DNA of 34,368 nucleotides from Sabulitectum sp964604135 (GCA_964604135.1 CAZRXU010000016.1:1-34368), one strand, 5' to 3'; shown: positions 1 through 8,702, counted from the stretch's first letter. The notes: generated by a model not told the origin, from the sequence alone. Numbers and translations are program-made.

Positions 1-740
1 TGGAGATCAGAGCAGGTACCGGAGGAGAAGAGGCTGCGCTTTTTGCTGGAAGCATTTTCAAAATGTACAGTTACTACGCGCAGAAAAAAGGGTGGAAATC
101 TGAAGTTATCAGTGCCAGGGAGAGTGACCGCGGCGGATACAAAGAGATAATTCTAAACCTTTCCGGAAGCGGAGTATACAGCAGACTGAAATACGAATCC
201 GGCGTTCACCGGGTGCAGAGGGTACCTGAAACGGAAACAAGCGGAAGAATACATACCTCAGCCTGTACAGTTGCGGTGCTTCCCGAGGCGGAAGAGATAG
301 ATGTAGAGATAAAGAGCGACGAACTCAGGGTAGATGTATACCGTTCCAGCGGCCCTGGCGGGCAGAGCGTTAACACAACCGACTCGGCAGTAAGAATCAC
401 CCACCTTCCCACAGGAACCGTTGTTTCCTGCCAGGATGAAAAGAGCCAGATAAAGAACAAAGCCAAGGCAATGAAAGTTCTCCGCTCCAGGCTGCTTATC
501 GTGAAGCAGGAAGAAGAAAACGCGAAGCGTTCAGAGAGCAGAAAAAGCATGGTTGGTTCCGGAGATCGTTCAGCAAAAATCCGCACATACAACTTTCCCC
601 AGGGAAGGTTCACCGACCACAGAATTCATCTTACTCTGCACAACCTGAGTGATATCCTCAGCGGTAATCTAGATCAGGTAATTGAAGCTCTTATCAAAGC
701 TGATCAGGAAAAGATCCTGGCAGCAAGAGCAGAGAAGTAA
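1..740 (+). CDS. prfA: Peptide chain release factor 1, 5' truncated by window
   Basis: Class I release factor that reads UAA and UAG in the ribosomal A site and triggers peptidyl-tRNA hydrolysis. The frame is open from base 3, and the 21 residues before the first in-window ATG (63) already match the RF1 family (EIRAGTGGEEAALFAG), so the true start lies upstream and roughly the first third of a usual ~360-residue protein is missing. Two hallmarks are visible: the PxT-type codon-recognition tripeptide (PET, bases 225-233), which marks RF1 rather than RF2, and the catalytic GGQ loop (bases 357-365) in the context SSGPGGQSVNTTDSAVRI. The C-terminus is complete. The next gene, prmC, encodes the enzyme that methylates the GGQ glutamine and starts 6 nt downstream, a classic pairing. 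Confidence 0.97.
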   Translation, partial: EIRAGTGGEEAALFAGSIFKMYSYYAQKKGWKSEVISARESDRGGYKEIILNLSGSGVYSRLKYESGVHRVQRVPETETSGRIHTSACTVAVLPEAEEIDVEIKSDELRVDVYRSSGPGGQSVNTTDSAVRITHLPTGTVVSCQDEKSQIKNKAKAMKVLRSRLLIVKQEEENAKRSESRKSMVGSGDRSAKIRTYNFPQGRFTDHRIHLTLHNLSDILSGNLDQVIEALIKADQEKILAARAEK

Positions 741-746
741 CATCCG

Positions 747-1583
747 GTGACAGTTACTGATGCGGTAGCAAAAGCTGTCGGGAAACTGGAAGCTGCCGGC
801 TTCGGTGATTCTCTGTGGCAGGCGAGGGTACTTGTGGCTCATATTCTTTCCATGAAACCGGCACAGCTTTACGCAGCAGACAACCGACAGCTCACCCTTT
901 CCGATCAGATTAAATACTTTGTTCTTCTGAACAGACGCCTGTCAGGAATGCCCTTGCAGCATGTAATCGGCGAGTGGGACTTCTACGGAAGAACATTCAA
1001 TGTAGACAAAAGAGCCCTTGTTCCCCGTCCGGAAACAGAACTGCTTGTTAGCTTTATTATTTCTTCAAAACTACCGGAACAACCTGTTATTGCCGACGTT
1101 GGCACAGGGTCCGGAATCATCGGAATCTCTCTTGCCCTTGAAATTCCCGGTTCACAAGTTACAGGAACCGACATTTCCACAGATGCTCTTGAGCTAGCAG
1201 AAGAAAACAGAAAGCTTCTCTCGGCGCACAACTACTCTGTTGTTAACTGCAACCTTACCGATGCTCTTACTGAAAAATACGATGTAATAGTCGCCAACCT
1301 CCCTTACATTCCCACAGGGGATATTCCTGTGCTTCAGCCTGAAGTAAGGAACTATGACCCCGCTGTAGCTCTGGATGGGGGGGGTGATGGAACTTTGTAT
1401 ATATTGGAACTGGCAAAGAAAGCGTCGGAGAAACTGAAACCGGGCGGGCTGATTGTTCTTGAAACCGGTGACGATCAGAAAAACACAGTTTCCAGCTTTT
1501 TTTCAGACGATCTCTGGACCGAGGTTCGGAATCACCGTGATCTTGCCGGAAAGCACAGAATGGTTACTGCAAGAAGGAGGTAG
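747..1583 (+). CDS. prmC: Release factor glutamine N5-methyltransferase
   Basis: SAM-dependent methyltransferase (HemK/PrmC) that methylates the glutamine of the GGQ motif in release factors. At 278 residues it has the usual length. An N-terminal helical domain (about 1-80) is followed by the LVPRPETE signature (91-98), the SAM-binding DVGTGSG loop (117-123) and the substrate-glutamine motif at 184-187. That last motif reads NLPY rather than the usual NPPY. The start is GTG at 747, 6 nt after the prfA stop; the two are surely cotranscribed. The conserved ALDGGGDG stretch is encoded across a run of eight G residues (1377-1384); the reading frame stays correct through it. Family identity is secure from motifs plus context. 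Confidence 0.96.
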   Translation: MTVTDAVAKAVGKLEAAGFGDSLWQARVLVAHILSMKPAQLYAADNRQLTLSDQIKYFVLLNRRLSGMPLQHVIGEWDFYGRTFNVDKRALVPRPETELLVSFIISSKLPEQPVIADVGTGSGIIGISLALEIPGSQVTGTDISTDALELAEENRKLLSAHNYSVVNCNLTDALTEKYDVIVANLPYIPTGDIPVLQPEVRNYDPAVALDGGGDGTLYILELAKKASEKLKPGGLIVLETGDDQKNTVSSFFSDDLWTEVRNHRDLAGKHRMVTARRR

Positions 1584-1585
1584 AA

Positions 1586-2641
1586 TTGTCTTCTAGGCTT
1601 GGTGTGCAGATAGGAAAAGTATCCATAGGTGCAGGAGCACCTGTTGCCGTTCAGTCCATGACCAACACACCAACCTCGGACCACGCTTCAACCCTGCAGC
1701 AGATATACAAACTTGCCACTCTGGGGGCGGAAATTGTGAGGGTCTCCGTTCCAGATGATCAGTCGGCGGATTCTCTGTATAGAATTGTGGAAAAATCTCC
1801 TGTTCCTGTGGTGGCAGACATACATTTCAGAGCGGATCTTGCCATAAAGTCTCTGGAAGCAGGCGTACACAAGCTGCGCCTCAACCCGGGAAACATACGG
1901 CTTGCGGAAGATGTGCACAGAATAGCCGAACTTGCAGGCAGCAAAGGCGTTCCCATAAGAATAGGTGTTAACTCCGGAAGCGTTCCCGGAGACCTGCGTA
2001 AAAAATACTCCGGGGTGAATGAAGACTCTATGTGGGCCGCTGCGGAAAGGCACATCGCTCTTCTAAGTGAGACAGGTTTCCAAAACATCGTTCTATCTCT
2101 GAAAGCATCGGATCCCATGCTTACAGTACAGGTTAATAGAAAAGCCAGCAGAGAGTGCCCCTACCCTCTGCACCTAGGTGTAACTGAAGCAGGCCCAAGA
2201 GGAACCGCTGAAATAAGAAGCGCCATTGCCATGGGAATTCTTCTAAGCGAAAACATCGGAGACACCATCAGAGTTTCTATTTCCGGCTCTCCGGAACCTG
2301 AACCTGTGGCAGGATGGGAAATACTTTCCTCTCTGGATATGAGGCACAGATTCGTAAGAATTGTCAGCTGCCCTACCTGTGCCAGAACCCGACTGGACGT
2401 AGAGGCTCTTGCCCTGAAGGTTCAGAAGATGGTGCAGGGTCACAGGCTGCCGGTTACTGTTGCCGTAATGGGCTGTGAGGTAAACGGGCCCGGAGAAGCA
2501 GGAGACGCCGATCTGGCTGTAATTGGAACTCCCACAGGATTCCTGCTGTGGAAAAACGGCAGTTCCCTGGGGGCTGTACCGGAAGACGAACTTGAAACAA
2601 GACTTATGGAAGAACTCAATAATCTTGAAAGGCGGCACTGA
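1586..2641 (+). CDS. ispG: 4-hydroxy-3-methylbut-2-enyl diphosphate synthase (IspG/GcpE)
   Basis: Iron-sulfur enzyme of the MEP isoprenoid pathway that converts 2-C-methylerythritol 2,4-cyclodiphosphate to HMBPP. The 351 residues begin with the TIM-barrel signature GAGAPVAVQSMTNTPT and end with the reductase-like cluster domain: C262-P-T-C265 plus C297 in VMGCEVNGPGEA, and E304, together the expected [4Fe-4S] ligand set of the short bacterial form. The start is TTG at 1586, chosen because AGGAGG ends 6-7 nt upstream, just inside the prmC end. The gene follows prmC with a 2-nt gap. The organism therefore makes isoprenoids by the MEP route; the other pathway genes are not in this window. Confidence 0.97.
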   Translation: MSSRLGVQIGKVSIGAGAPVAVQSMTNTPTSDHASTLQQIYKLATLGAEIVRVSVPDDQSADSLYRIVEKSPVPVVADIHFRADLAIKSLEAGVHKLRLNPGNIRLAEDVHRIAELAGSKGVPIRIGVNSGSVPGDLRKKYSGVNEDSMWAAAERHIALLSETGFQNIVLSLKASDPMLTVQVNRKASRECPYPLHLGVTEAGPRGTAEIRSAIAMGILLSENIGDTIRVSISGSPEPEPVAGWEILSSLDMRHRFVRIVSCPTCARTRLDVEALALKVQKMVQGHRLPVTVAVMGCEVNGPGEAGDADLAVIGTPTGFLLWKNGSSLGAVPEDELETRLMEELNNLERRH

Positions 2642-2642
2642 A

Positions 2643-4067
2643 GTGAGCACAGGGATAATTGACGCGGTTCAAAGCAAACTGAAGGAAAAAGGAGTTGAAG
2701 AGCTGGATATCAGGTTTACAGATATTCTTGGATACTGGAGGCATGTAACCATACCTCTGGCTTCTGCTCCCAGCGATCTCTTCCTGCGGGGTGTAGGGTT
2801 TGACGGCTCCACACTTGATGGCATGAGCAGTGTGGAATCAGGCGATCTTGCTCTGGTTCCCGATTCCAAACGGCTTTACTTCGACAGTTTTCCAAAGAAA
2901 AAAACCGTTGTGCTTTTTGGAGACATTGTAGACTTCAGCACAGGCCACTCGTATTCCCGCGATCCCAGAGGAATAGCAAAGAGGGCCGATAACCTTCTGA
3001 AGTTCTCCGGCATTGCCTCAGACAGTTTCTGGGCTCCTGAATTCGAATTCAACCTGTTCGACAAAGCAAGATTCTGGAATAAACCTGGAGAAGCGGGATA
3101 TGAGTTCGGTAGTATAGAAAACCCTGCCGCATCGGAAGATTCTTCCTCCAGAGGTCTTGTTCACCCTACTCACAGCGGATACCATACCATGTTCCCGGTA
3201 GACAGCCTACACGATGTACGCGGCGAAATGGCATCTCTCATGCACGATGCCGGGATAAATGTAAAATACCATCACCACGAGGTAGGACGATGGGGGCAGT
3301 CGGAAATTGAGGTACACTTCTCTCCCATGCTGGCAAGTGCTGACAACGCAATGATAACCAAACACATCATTCGCAATGTTGCTCTTAACAACGATATGGC
3401 AGCAACATTCATGCCCAAGCCCATGGCCGGTGAACCCGGTAACGGTATGCATTTTCATATTTACTTTGAAAAGGCGGGAGAGCGTATTTTCTTTCAGAAA
3501 GATGGCTACTGCAGCCTCAGCCCAACAGCCAGAAGTGCCATTGCCGGCATCCTTCATCACGCCCGTGCTCTGTGCGCTTTCACAAACCCCAGCGTAAACA
3601 GCTACAGGCGGCTGGTTCCCAACCAGGAAGCTCCTGTTTTCCGTTTCTTCAGCGGGCCCAACCGGTCTGCGGCGATCAGGGTTCCCGCCTACGCCCGTTC
3701 GCCAAAAAAGATGAGGTTTGAATACAGAGTTGCCGATGGAACATGCAACCCCTATCTGGCCATGAGTTCCATGCTTATGGCAGCTATCGATGGAATAAAC
3801 AGAGAAATGGTTCCCGAAGATATGGGATTCGGTCCCATAGATGAAAATGTTTTCGCAGAGGGTTATGACACTTCCAGTCTTTCAAGACTTCCCGAAAGTC
3901 TGGACGAGGCTTTGGATGACCTGGCTTCCGACAGAGAATTCCTTGAAAGCGAGGATGTGTTTACCCCGGATTTCATAGATGCATTCATCGCAATGAAAAA
4001 GAATGAAACAGAATTGTTCAGAGGAAACCCGCATCCACTTGAACACAAACTGTACTTCTCTCTTTAA
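2643..4067 (+). CDS. glnA: Glutamine synthetase, type I
   Basis: ATP-dependent ligation of ammonia to glutamate. The GTG at 2643 lies 1 nt after the ispG stop and gives a 474-residue protein that begins at the normal place (LDIRFTDILGYWRHVTIP); the in-frame ATG 120 nt upstream lies inside ispG and is rejected. Active-site landmarks are present: metal ligands in APEFEF (E133, E135), HHHEVGRWGQSEIE (about 210-222), GNGMHFH (267-272), YRRLV and EAPV (321-332), and NRSAAIR (340-346). At the position where enterobacterial GlnA has the adenylylated tyrosine (DKNLYDLP), this protein reads DENVFAEG, with F404 (bases 3852-3854), so GlnE-type adenylylation at that site is not possible. Regulation must work in another way. 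The first arginine of the usual ARNRSA motif is proline here (GPNRSA), while catalytic R341 is kept. Confidence 0.95.
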   Translation: MSTGIIDAVQSKLKEKGVEELDIRFTDILGYWRHVTIPLASAPSDLFLRGVGFDGSTLDGMSSVESGDLALVPDSKRLYFDSFPKKKTVVLFGDIVDFSTGHSYSRDPRGIAKRADNLLKFSGIASDSFWAPEFEFNLFDKARFWNKPGEAGYEFGSIENPAASEDSSSRGLVHPTHSGYHTMFPVDSLHDVRGEMASLMHDAGINVKYHHHEVGRWGQSEIEVHFSPMLASADNAMITKHIIRNVALNNDMAATFMPKPMAGEPGNGMHFHIYFEKAGERIFFQKDGYCSLSPTARSAIAGILHHARALCAFTNPSVNSYRRLVPNQEAPVFRFFSGPNRSAAIRVPAYARSPKKMRFEYRVADGTCNPYLAMSSMLMAAIDGINREMVPEDMGFGPIDENVFAEGYDTSSLSRLPESLDEALDDLASDREFLESEDVFTPDFIDAFIAMKKNETELFRGNPHPLEHKLYFSL

Positions 4068-4076
4068 GGGGTAATT

Positions 4077-5249
4077 ATGAAACAGACAATCTTGATATTG
4101 TGCGCTCTTTCCCTGGTTATCGCTGTTGCCTGCGGAGATGATACTTCCGGGGCAGACACACCTTCGGAACAACAGGCAGGTAGTGAAACTACAGGGGTTG
4201 TTATGCCTGATGTTGATCACTGGCTTGTTGTTACCGATTCAATAGGAGTGGAACTGGGCGATTCAAATTTTGTTTTCGGTCAGATCGTAAGCGCTCAGTT
4301 CATGCCTGACGGCAACATAGTTGTGGCAGATATTATAAAAAACAAAATCAGCATCTTCTCTCCCGACGGAGAATTTATTGCCCCCGTCGGTCGCCAAGGA
4401 AGCGGCCCTGGCGAATATCAGATGCTTTCCACTGTGGCAGTTACCCCAGAAGGCGGATTAATTGTACCGGACGCCCTTGGCGGTAAAGTGAACTTCTACG
4501 ACTCCTCCTACGGCTTCGTCGATGCTATGACTGGCTTTTTCCCATCGCCCCCGGTAATGATTTCCCCTGTGGCAGGAGGCTTCGTGGGGTTGAAACCAGA
4601 GTTTGAACAGACGGAAGATGACATGAAAACCGGTATGGGCATCTATCTGTGGACAGACTCGGCAACAGCCGACCTGGAATACATTAAAAACATGATCCCC
4701 TTTGACATGAATGATCTTGGAGCCACTGCAAAGGCCGTGGTGCTGTTTGATACAAACAGCGACGGCAGTGTTTTCCTGGCACCATACTCCACCGAGGAGT
4801 ACACAATTTCCTGTGTTTCTTCTGCCGGTGAAGAGATATGGAAAATCACTGAGGAACAGGAGGCTGTTCGAAAAACCGATGAGGAAATAGAAGAAGAAAG
4901 GGAGCTGGTCAGATCAAGAATGGTTGCCAGCGGTGCCCCTGCTGCAATGGCTGAAAATTTCCAGATTGAAGAGTACAAAGCATTTATATCCATGCTGGAG
5001 GTAGACAATCTCAACAGGCTCTGGGTTCATAGCGGGCTGTATCACTCTGCTTTCTACAGAGTATACGACTGCGACAGCGGTAACTTTCTTTTCACTGCAG
5101 CTCTCCGTACTGACTGCGGGCACGAAGATGTTACACCAGCAATCAGTGAATACGGCATAACAGGCTTCGATCAGAACGCCGATAGCTGGTCACGGCTGTA
5201 CATCATCCACCCTGAAGAACCTGACCTGTTCCAGCCGCAAAACGACTGA
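4077..5249 (+). CDS. Lipoprotein with six-bladed beta-propeller repeats
   Basis: A 390-residue exported protein. The N-terminus is a hydrophobic signal (residues 2-18) ending IAVAC-GDD, a plausible lipobox with acylated C19; the -3 residue is alanine, which is less common. The body carries NHL/6-bladed-propeller style blades, for example QFMPDGNIVVADIIKNKI followed by FSPDGEFIAPVGRQGSGPGE, the latter being characteristic of the family found in Bacteroidetes and related phyla. A Glu/Arg-rich helix (about 262-282, EEIEEERELVRSR) interrupts the propeller. The ATG at 4077 has AAGGGG 5 nt upstream and follows glnA by 9 nt, so it may be cotranscribed. Function is unknown; such propellers usually bind partners rather than catalyse reactions. 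Confidence 0.8.
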   Translation: MKQTILILCALSLVIAVACGDDTSGADTPSEQQAGSETTGVVMPDVDHWLVVTDSIGVELGDSNFVFGQIVSAQFMPDGNIVVADIIKNKISIFSPDGEFIAPVGRQGSGPGEYQMLSTVAVTPEGGLIVPDALGGKVNFYDSSYGFVDAMTGFFPSPPVMISPVAGGFVGLKPEFEQTEDDMKTGMGIYLWTDSATADLEYIKNMIPFDMNDLGATAKAVVLFDTNSDGSVFLAPYSTEEYTISCVSSAGEEIWKITEEQEAVRKTDEEIEEERELVRSRMVASGAPAAMAENFQIEEYKAFISMLEVDNLNRLWVHSGLYHSAFYRVYDCDSGNFLFTAALRTDCGHEDVTPAISEYGITGFDQNADSWSRLYIIHPEEPDLFQPQND

Positions 5250-5398
5250 AAGCACAAAGAGGCTACAGCCAGCGCTCAACATACTCCGGCGGGTAACGCA
5301 CTACTTCGAAAAATGTGGCGATCAATTACAGGTTGTATCTGTCGCTCACAAAGACTCTCTCCTTTTAATTGTTACTGGCTGTATGGTGAAGAAAGGAA

Positions 5399-5404
5399 TA
5401 TAAT
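5399..5404 (+). promoter_or_regulatory. Possible -10 box for the MBL-fold gene
   Basis: A perfect TATAAT lies 43 nt before the ATG at 5447, in the 197-bp gap after the lipoprotein gene. The hexamer 17 nt upstream (TGGCTG) is a poor -35 element, so the promoter is tentative. No hairpin terminator for the upstream operon was found in 5250-5398. Confidence 0.3.
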
Positions 5405-5446
5405 TCAAGGTAAATTTCAGAGCACTTACACCACATTGGAGATGTC

Positions 5447-6196
5447 ATGGTTGCAGACAGGGTAGAAAACAATTTTTTCAATTTCAGATTTCCCGAGGAG
5501 GAGGGACTTCTCTGCGGATTCAACCTTTATGCACTGGTAAGCGGAAATGATGTTCTGCTTATTGATTCCGCTTTTCGCACACCGATAACGAAGGTAAAGG
5601 AATACCTTGCTTCAGAAGGGCTGAAGCTCACCCATGTTGTACTTACCCATTTTCACAACGACCACGTGGCAGGTCTGGCTTCTCTGGACGCCAACCTGAC
5701 AGTTCTGGGCAGCCCTGAATACAGGAAAACACTGAAGAAGAGCATCCCTCAGAAAGTTACACCTGTGTCCTTTCAAAGCGGGTATGCTTTCGGTGACTTC
5801 AGGCTTGGGTTTACAGCTGCTCCAGGTCATTCTCCGTGTAGCATATTCATAGACATCAACGGAACACACCTCCACGCAGGCGACAACATTATGGGCCGTT
5901 ACGACGGCAAGGCCATTCTCCCGTGGGTTGAATATGACCAGCTTGAAAGCCATATTGCATCTCTTAAAATGCTCAGAGCAATGGGCAGAGACCGCATCCT
6001 GCTTTCACACGGGCCGGAACTGTCCGGGAGGAAGAATATCAACAGGGCAATTGATGACAGGCTTTCTTATCTGGAAACCGTTCTGAACACAGGGGGACAG
6101 TGTTCATGGGAAGAAGCAGTGTCAGACTGTTCGTGCAGTTTTGCGGGAGAGGAATTTTTCCATGATCTTCTCAGTCGGCAGGCAGCTGCGAAATAA
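5447..6196 (+). CDS. Metallo-beta-lactamase-fold hydrolase, glyoxalase II-like
   Basis: A 249-residue cytoplasmic MBL-fold protein. The dinuclear metal site is complete: HFHNDH (H68, H70, D72, H73) in a THFHNDHVAGL strand-loop, H128 in APGHSPCS, D146 in HAGDNI, and a final H188 in LLSHGPEL. Spacing and length fit glyoxalase II-like hydrolases; the substrate cannot be read from the sequence. The ATG at 5447 has GGAG six nt upstream (5437-5440), whereas the ATG at 5442 is in another frame. It stands apart from the upstream operon by 197 bp and may have its own promoter (TATAAT at 5399). It converges on the cyclase-family gene with only 7 nt between stop codons and no evident terminator. Confidence 0.88.
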   Translation: MVADRVENNFFNFRFPEEEGLLCGFNLYALVSGNDVLLIDSAFRTPITKVKEYLASEGLKLTHVVLTHFHNDHVAGLASLDANLTVLGSPEYRKTLKKSIPQKVTPVSFQSGYAFGDFRLGFTAAPGHSPCSIFIDINGTHLHAGDNIMGRYDGKAILPWVEYDQLESHIASLKMLRAMGRDRILLSHGPELSGRKNINRAIDDRLSYLETVLNTGGQCSWEEAVSDCSCSFAGEEFFHDLLSRQAAAK

Positions 6197-6203
6197 AGCA
6201 GCT

Positions 6204-6755
6204 TCAGTCATCATTACCCTCCTGCAGGAAAGAAAATATATCCTGAGATCTCTCTGCGAGAATCACCCTTACCGGAGATCCGTCTGCCATAAAGAACTTC
6301 AGAGGAAAAGCCATTACAATGTAGTCACCCGGTGGAACAGAATCGAGTTCAAGATTCTCTATTACAGGAATTCCAGCCCCCAGCAGAACTTCGTGAGCTT
6401 CCAGTGATTCCCCGTAATCTATCGACATGGAAGTTGTTCCAATAAGAACGATTCCACCTTTAACAAACTCTTCAGCCTGTGAAACTGTAACGGGCCTGTC
6501 CAGCAGAACTGCTTTGCCAGCTGGATTTCCTTCTTTTTTAACAAGGGCAGGAACAATTACCGGGAAAATCTCATCTATAGACTTCCCGTGTTTGAACCGG
6601 TGCCTTGGGGCATCCATGTGAGTACCTGTGTGAAGAGACATGGTTACGCTTGACGATGTGAATTTTCCGAACTGCTTCGACACCTGCTGGAACGGGATAT
6701 CGCCGGGCCATACATTCATGCCGTTGTACATAACTCTGGTAACATCAATCAGCAC
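6204..6755 (-). CDS. Cyclase-family (KynB-like) metal-dependent hydrolase
   Basis: A 183-residue protein of the cyclase family that includes arylformamidase (KynB). The family signature HTGTHMDAPRH is intact at residues 42-52 (ligands H42, H46, D48 and H52). The start MLIDVTRVMYNGMNVWPGD matches the family beginning, in which WPGD precedes the metal motif. Members hydrolyse formylkynurenine, isatin or related amides; the specific substrate is not evident and no kynurenine genes are nearby. It is the last gene of the leftward operon, 13 nt after the RNase D-like gene. Confidence 0.88.
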   Translation of the reverse strand: MLIDVTRVMYNGMNVWPGDIPFQQVSKQFGKFTSSSVTMSLHTGTHMDAPRHRFKHGKSIDEIFPVIVPALVKKEGNPAGKAVLLDRPVTVSQAEEFVKGGIVLIGTTSMSIDYGESLEAHEVLLGAGIPVIENLELDSVPPGDYIVMAFPLKFFMADGSPVRVILAERSQDIFSFLQEGNDD

Positions 6756-6768
6756 AACAGCACCGTCC

Positions 6769-7950
6769 TCATTTTACACTGACGAACCGTAGTGAATTAC
6801 CCTTTTTCAGAGTCATCGCCAGCTTGCCCGTAAGAAGATCCACAAGCTCTGTTCCAAGAGCTTCTTTCCTCCAGTGTGTAAGATCTTCCCTCTCCATAAA
6901 CTGTTTCATATTACGGGGAGGATTCTTAAGTATGGATTCAAAGCTTTCTCTTGGAAGAAGAAGAGCCGGAGACAGATCCAGTGACTTCGATTTCATTTTC
7001 AGGAATATCCGAAGAATGTCCTTTCTGGCGGCATACCCCCAGTCGTGCCTGGGGAGCTCAAGTTTTGGAACATCGTCCGGCGGACTTTTCAGACATTTCT
7101 CTACCTCTGCCACTACTGCTTCGCCGTACTTGTCTACAAAACCTCCCGGAAGCCCTCTTAAGCTGCGAATGTTATCAATCTTCCTGGGAGCAAGAACAGC
7201 CAGTCTGCAGAGAAGATGATCTCTGCCCACATAAAATCTGGGGCGGTTCATATCTCTGGCCGTATCCTCCCGCCAGTTGACCAGCCGCCACAGAAGAGGG
7301 AAACTGGTTCTTTTTACCTTGCCGGCGGATCTGGCCTTTGCGAAAAGACGCTCTCTGGAGATAGAGTATGTTGCTGGATCTGAGAGGGGCTCGGACTCCC
7401 CTTCAAACCACTTGGTTCGTCCCTTCTTCTTCAACTGACCCGCTAGAACATTGTACACCTCAACAAGATGTCTCACATCATCCAGCGCATACTCCAGCTG
7501 CCCGACAGCAAGGGGGCGGGCAGACCAATCGCTCATGGAGTACTTCTTTCTTGATCTGATTCCGCAAACAGAATGAACCAGATTCACCAGGCTGATCTGC
7601 TCTCCGTAGCCAAGAAATGCAGCAGCAACCTGAGAGTCAAACAGATTCTTCACCTTGAATTCCGGGATGTCATTAAAAAGAATGATCAAATCGTTCCTTG
7701 CACTGTGAAGAACCTTCACCACATCTTCATCTGCAAACAGTTCTCCCAGAGGAGAAAGAGTCTCCAAAGCAAGGGGATCAACTGCCACCGGTCCGATACC
7801 ATCGGCGGCAAGCTGTATTAGAAAAAGATCAGGCCAGTAGCGTTTCTCGCAGTGAAATTCCGTATCAAGGGCGACCACCGGGGTTTTCCGGAGATCAGCT
7901 ATCAGGCTGTTGAAAGTTTTCTGATCCTCGATCAAACCAGTGTATTTCAT
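6769..7950 (-). CDS. rnd: RNase D-like 3'-5' exoribonuclease with HRDC domain
   Basis: DEDDy-family exonuclease acting on RNA 3' ends, as in tRNA maturation. Exo I is VALDTEF (D29, E31), Exo II is LHSARNDLIILF (D87), and Exo III is YALDD (Y154, D158), the tyrosine marking the DEDDy class. A helical HRDC domain follows (about 225-310), with a second HRDC-like helical tail to residue 393. The start at 7950 (MKYTGLIED) is preferred over an upstream in-frame codon at 8046: it gives the normal family N-terminus and its ATG overlaps the stop of the preceding gene as TAATG, indicating translational coupling. The usual bacterial length is about 370-390 residues. Confidence 0.9.
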   Translation of the reverse strand: MKYTGLIEDQKTFNSLIADLRKTPVVALDTEFHCEKRYWPDLFLIQLAADGIGPVAVDPLALETLSPLGELFADEDVVKVLHSARNDLIILFNDIPEFKVKNLFDSQVAAAFLGYGEQISLVNLVHSVCGIRSRKKYSMSDWSARPLAVGQLEYALDDVRHLVEVYNVLAGQLKKKGRTKWFEGESEPLSDPATYSISRERLFAKARSAGKVKRTSFPLLWRLVNWREDTARDMNRPRFYVGRDHLLCRLAVLAPRKIDNIRSLRGLPGGFVDKYGEAVVAEVEKCLKSPPDDVPKLELPRHDWGYAARKDILRIFLKMKSKSLDLSPALLLPRESFESILKNPPRNMKQFMEREDLTHWRKEALGTELVDLLTGKLAMTLKKGNSLRFVSVK

Positions 7951-8702
7951 TACTGCGTTGCCTCTGTTTCGGAAGACTCTTCGTGGTATGGACAGTAGAT
8001 TGCTCCATCCCGCAGTTCGTAGTATTTGTAACCATTGTCGGGACATCTGTATCCGCCTCTTCTTCCGTATTCTCCGTTACTTAAAACGTACATTCCCTCG
8101 ATGTTTTCGGGGTATGGATAACCAGCCGCAAGATAATCGTGCAGTTCTGCTGCCACGGAATCTCTTCTTAGGGTACAGTCGTTGGATGCTATTGCCAGCC
8201 CTTCTCCCAGATGACCCTCCGGACATACCACCATTCCTGTCTGTTCATCGTACTCGTAAGGCCTTCCGGACACCGGGCAGCACCCATCCGGGTGTGAAGC
8301 CGCGTTCTCTCTGCAGAGCATCACTGCAGATCCAAGAATGTTGTCTATCGCTGTATCCTTAGTTACCAGAATTCCACTTTCCCCAGGGGAAAACCACACG
8401 ATTCTGCTGCCCCCATCTCCGGTTTCACCTGCCATGCGAAAGCCGTTGCCATCCACACCGTCAAACCGAAAACCGGACGGAACATCCACTCCGCTGAGCC
8501 TGGAAAGAAAATCCGCAGACAACCCCCGGGCCATTTCCCGGGACATCAGGGATATCGCCTGCTGTGCGTCACCGGAACTCAGTGACTGAGTGTAAACCTC
8601 CACCCTGTTCTTAAGATTCACTCCAAGGCTGGCGGGTCTTGCAATCAGGGCGAAAACAACAACTGCAACAGGTATTGTAACAAAAAGGACAACCCTTCTC
8701 AT
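7950..8702 (-). CDS. Uncharacterised membrane-anchored protein with paired Cys motifs
   Basis: Not a recognised family. The 250-residue protein starts with one hydrophobic segment (residues 4-24, LFVTIPVAVVVFALIARPA) that serves as an anchor or uncleaved signal, leaving the rest outside the cytoplasm. The C-terminal half contains two similar cysteine units: CCPVSGRPYEYDEQTGMVVCPEGH and, about 60 residues later, YRCPDNGYKYYELRDGAIYCPYH. Each is CP-x(n)-CPxxH-like with aromatic residues between, resembling a zinc-ribbon or a disulfide-closed beta hairpin. Its ATG overlaps the upstream stop (ATGA) and its stop overlaps the rnd start (TAATG), so expression is locked to its neighbours. Confidence 0.75.
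   Translation of the reverse strand: MRRVVLFVTIPVAVVVFALIARPASLGVNLKNRVEVYTQSLSSGDAQQAISLMSREMARGLSADFLSRLSGVDVPSGFRFDGVDGNGFRMAGETGDGGSRIVWFSPGESGILVTKDTAIDNILGSAVMLCRENAASHPDGCCPVSGRPYEYDEQTGMVVCPEGHLGEGLAIASNDCTLRRDSVAAELHDYLAAGYPYPENIEGMYVLSNGEYGRRGGYRCPDNGYKYYELRDGAIYCPYHEESSETEATQ

Noticed and set aside
5280..5296. TrmB half-site GGGTAAC downstream of the lipoprotein gene
   Set aside because: No matching left arm at the required distance.
5371..5390. Third copy of the GTTAC-N10-GTAAC operator before the MBL-fold gene
   Set aside because: The left arm GTTAC is present but the right end is GTGAA, and it lies upstream of the -10 box instead of after it.
6141..6407. 88-residue plus-strand ORF overlapping the MBL-fold and cyclase genes
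   Set aside because: It is antisense to a well-supported cyclase-family gene, overlaps the MBL-fold gene in another frame and has no protein-like features.
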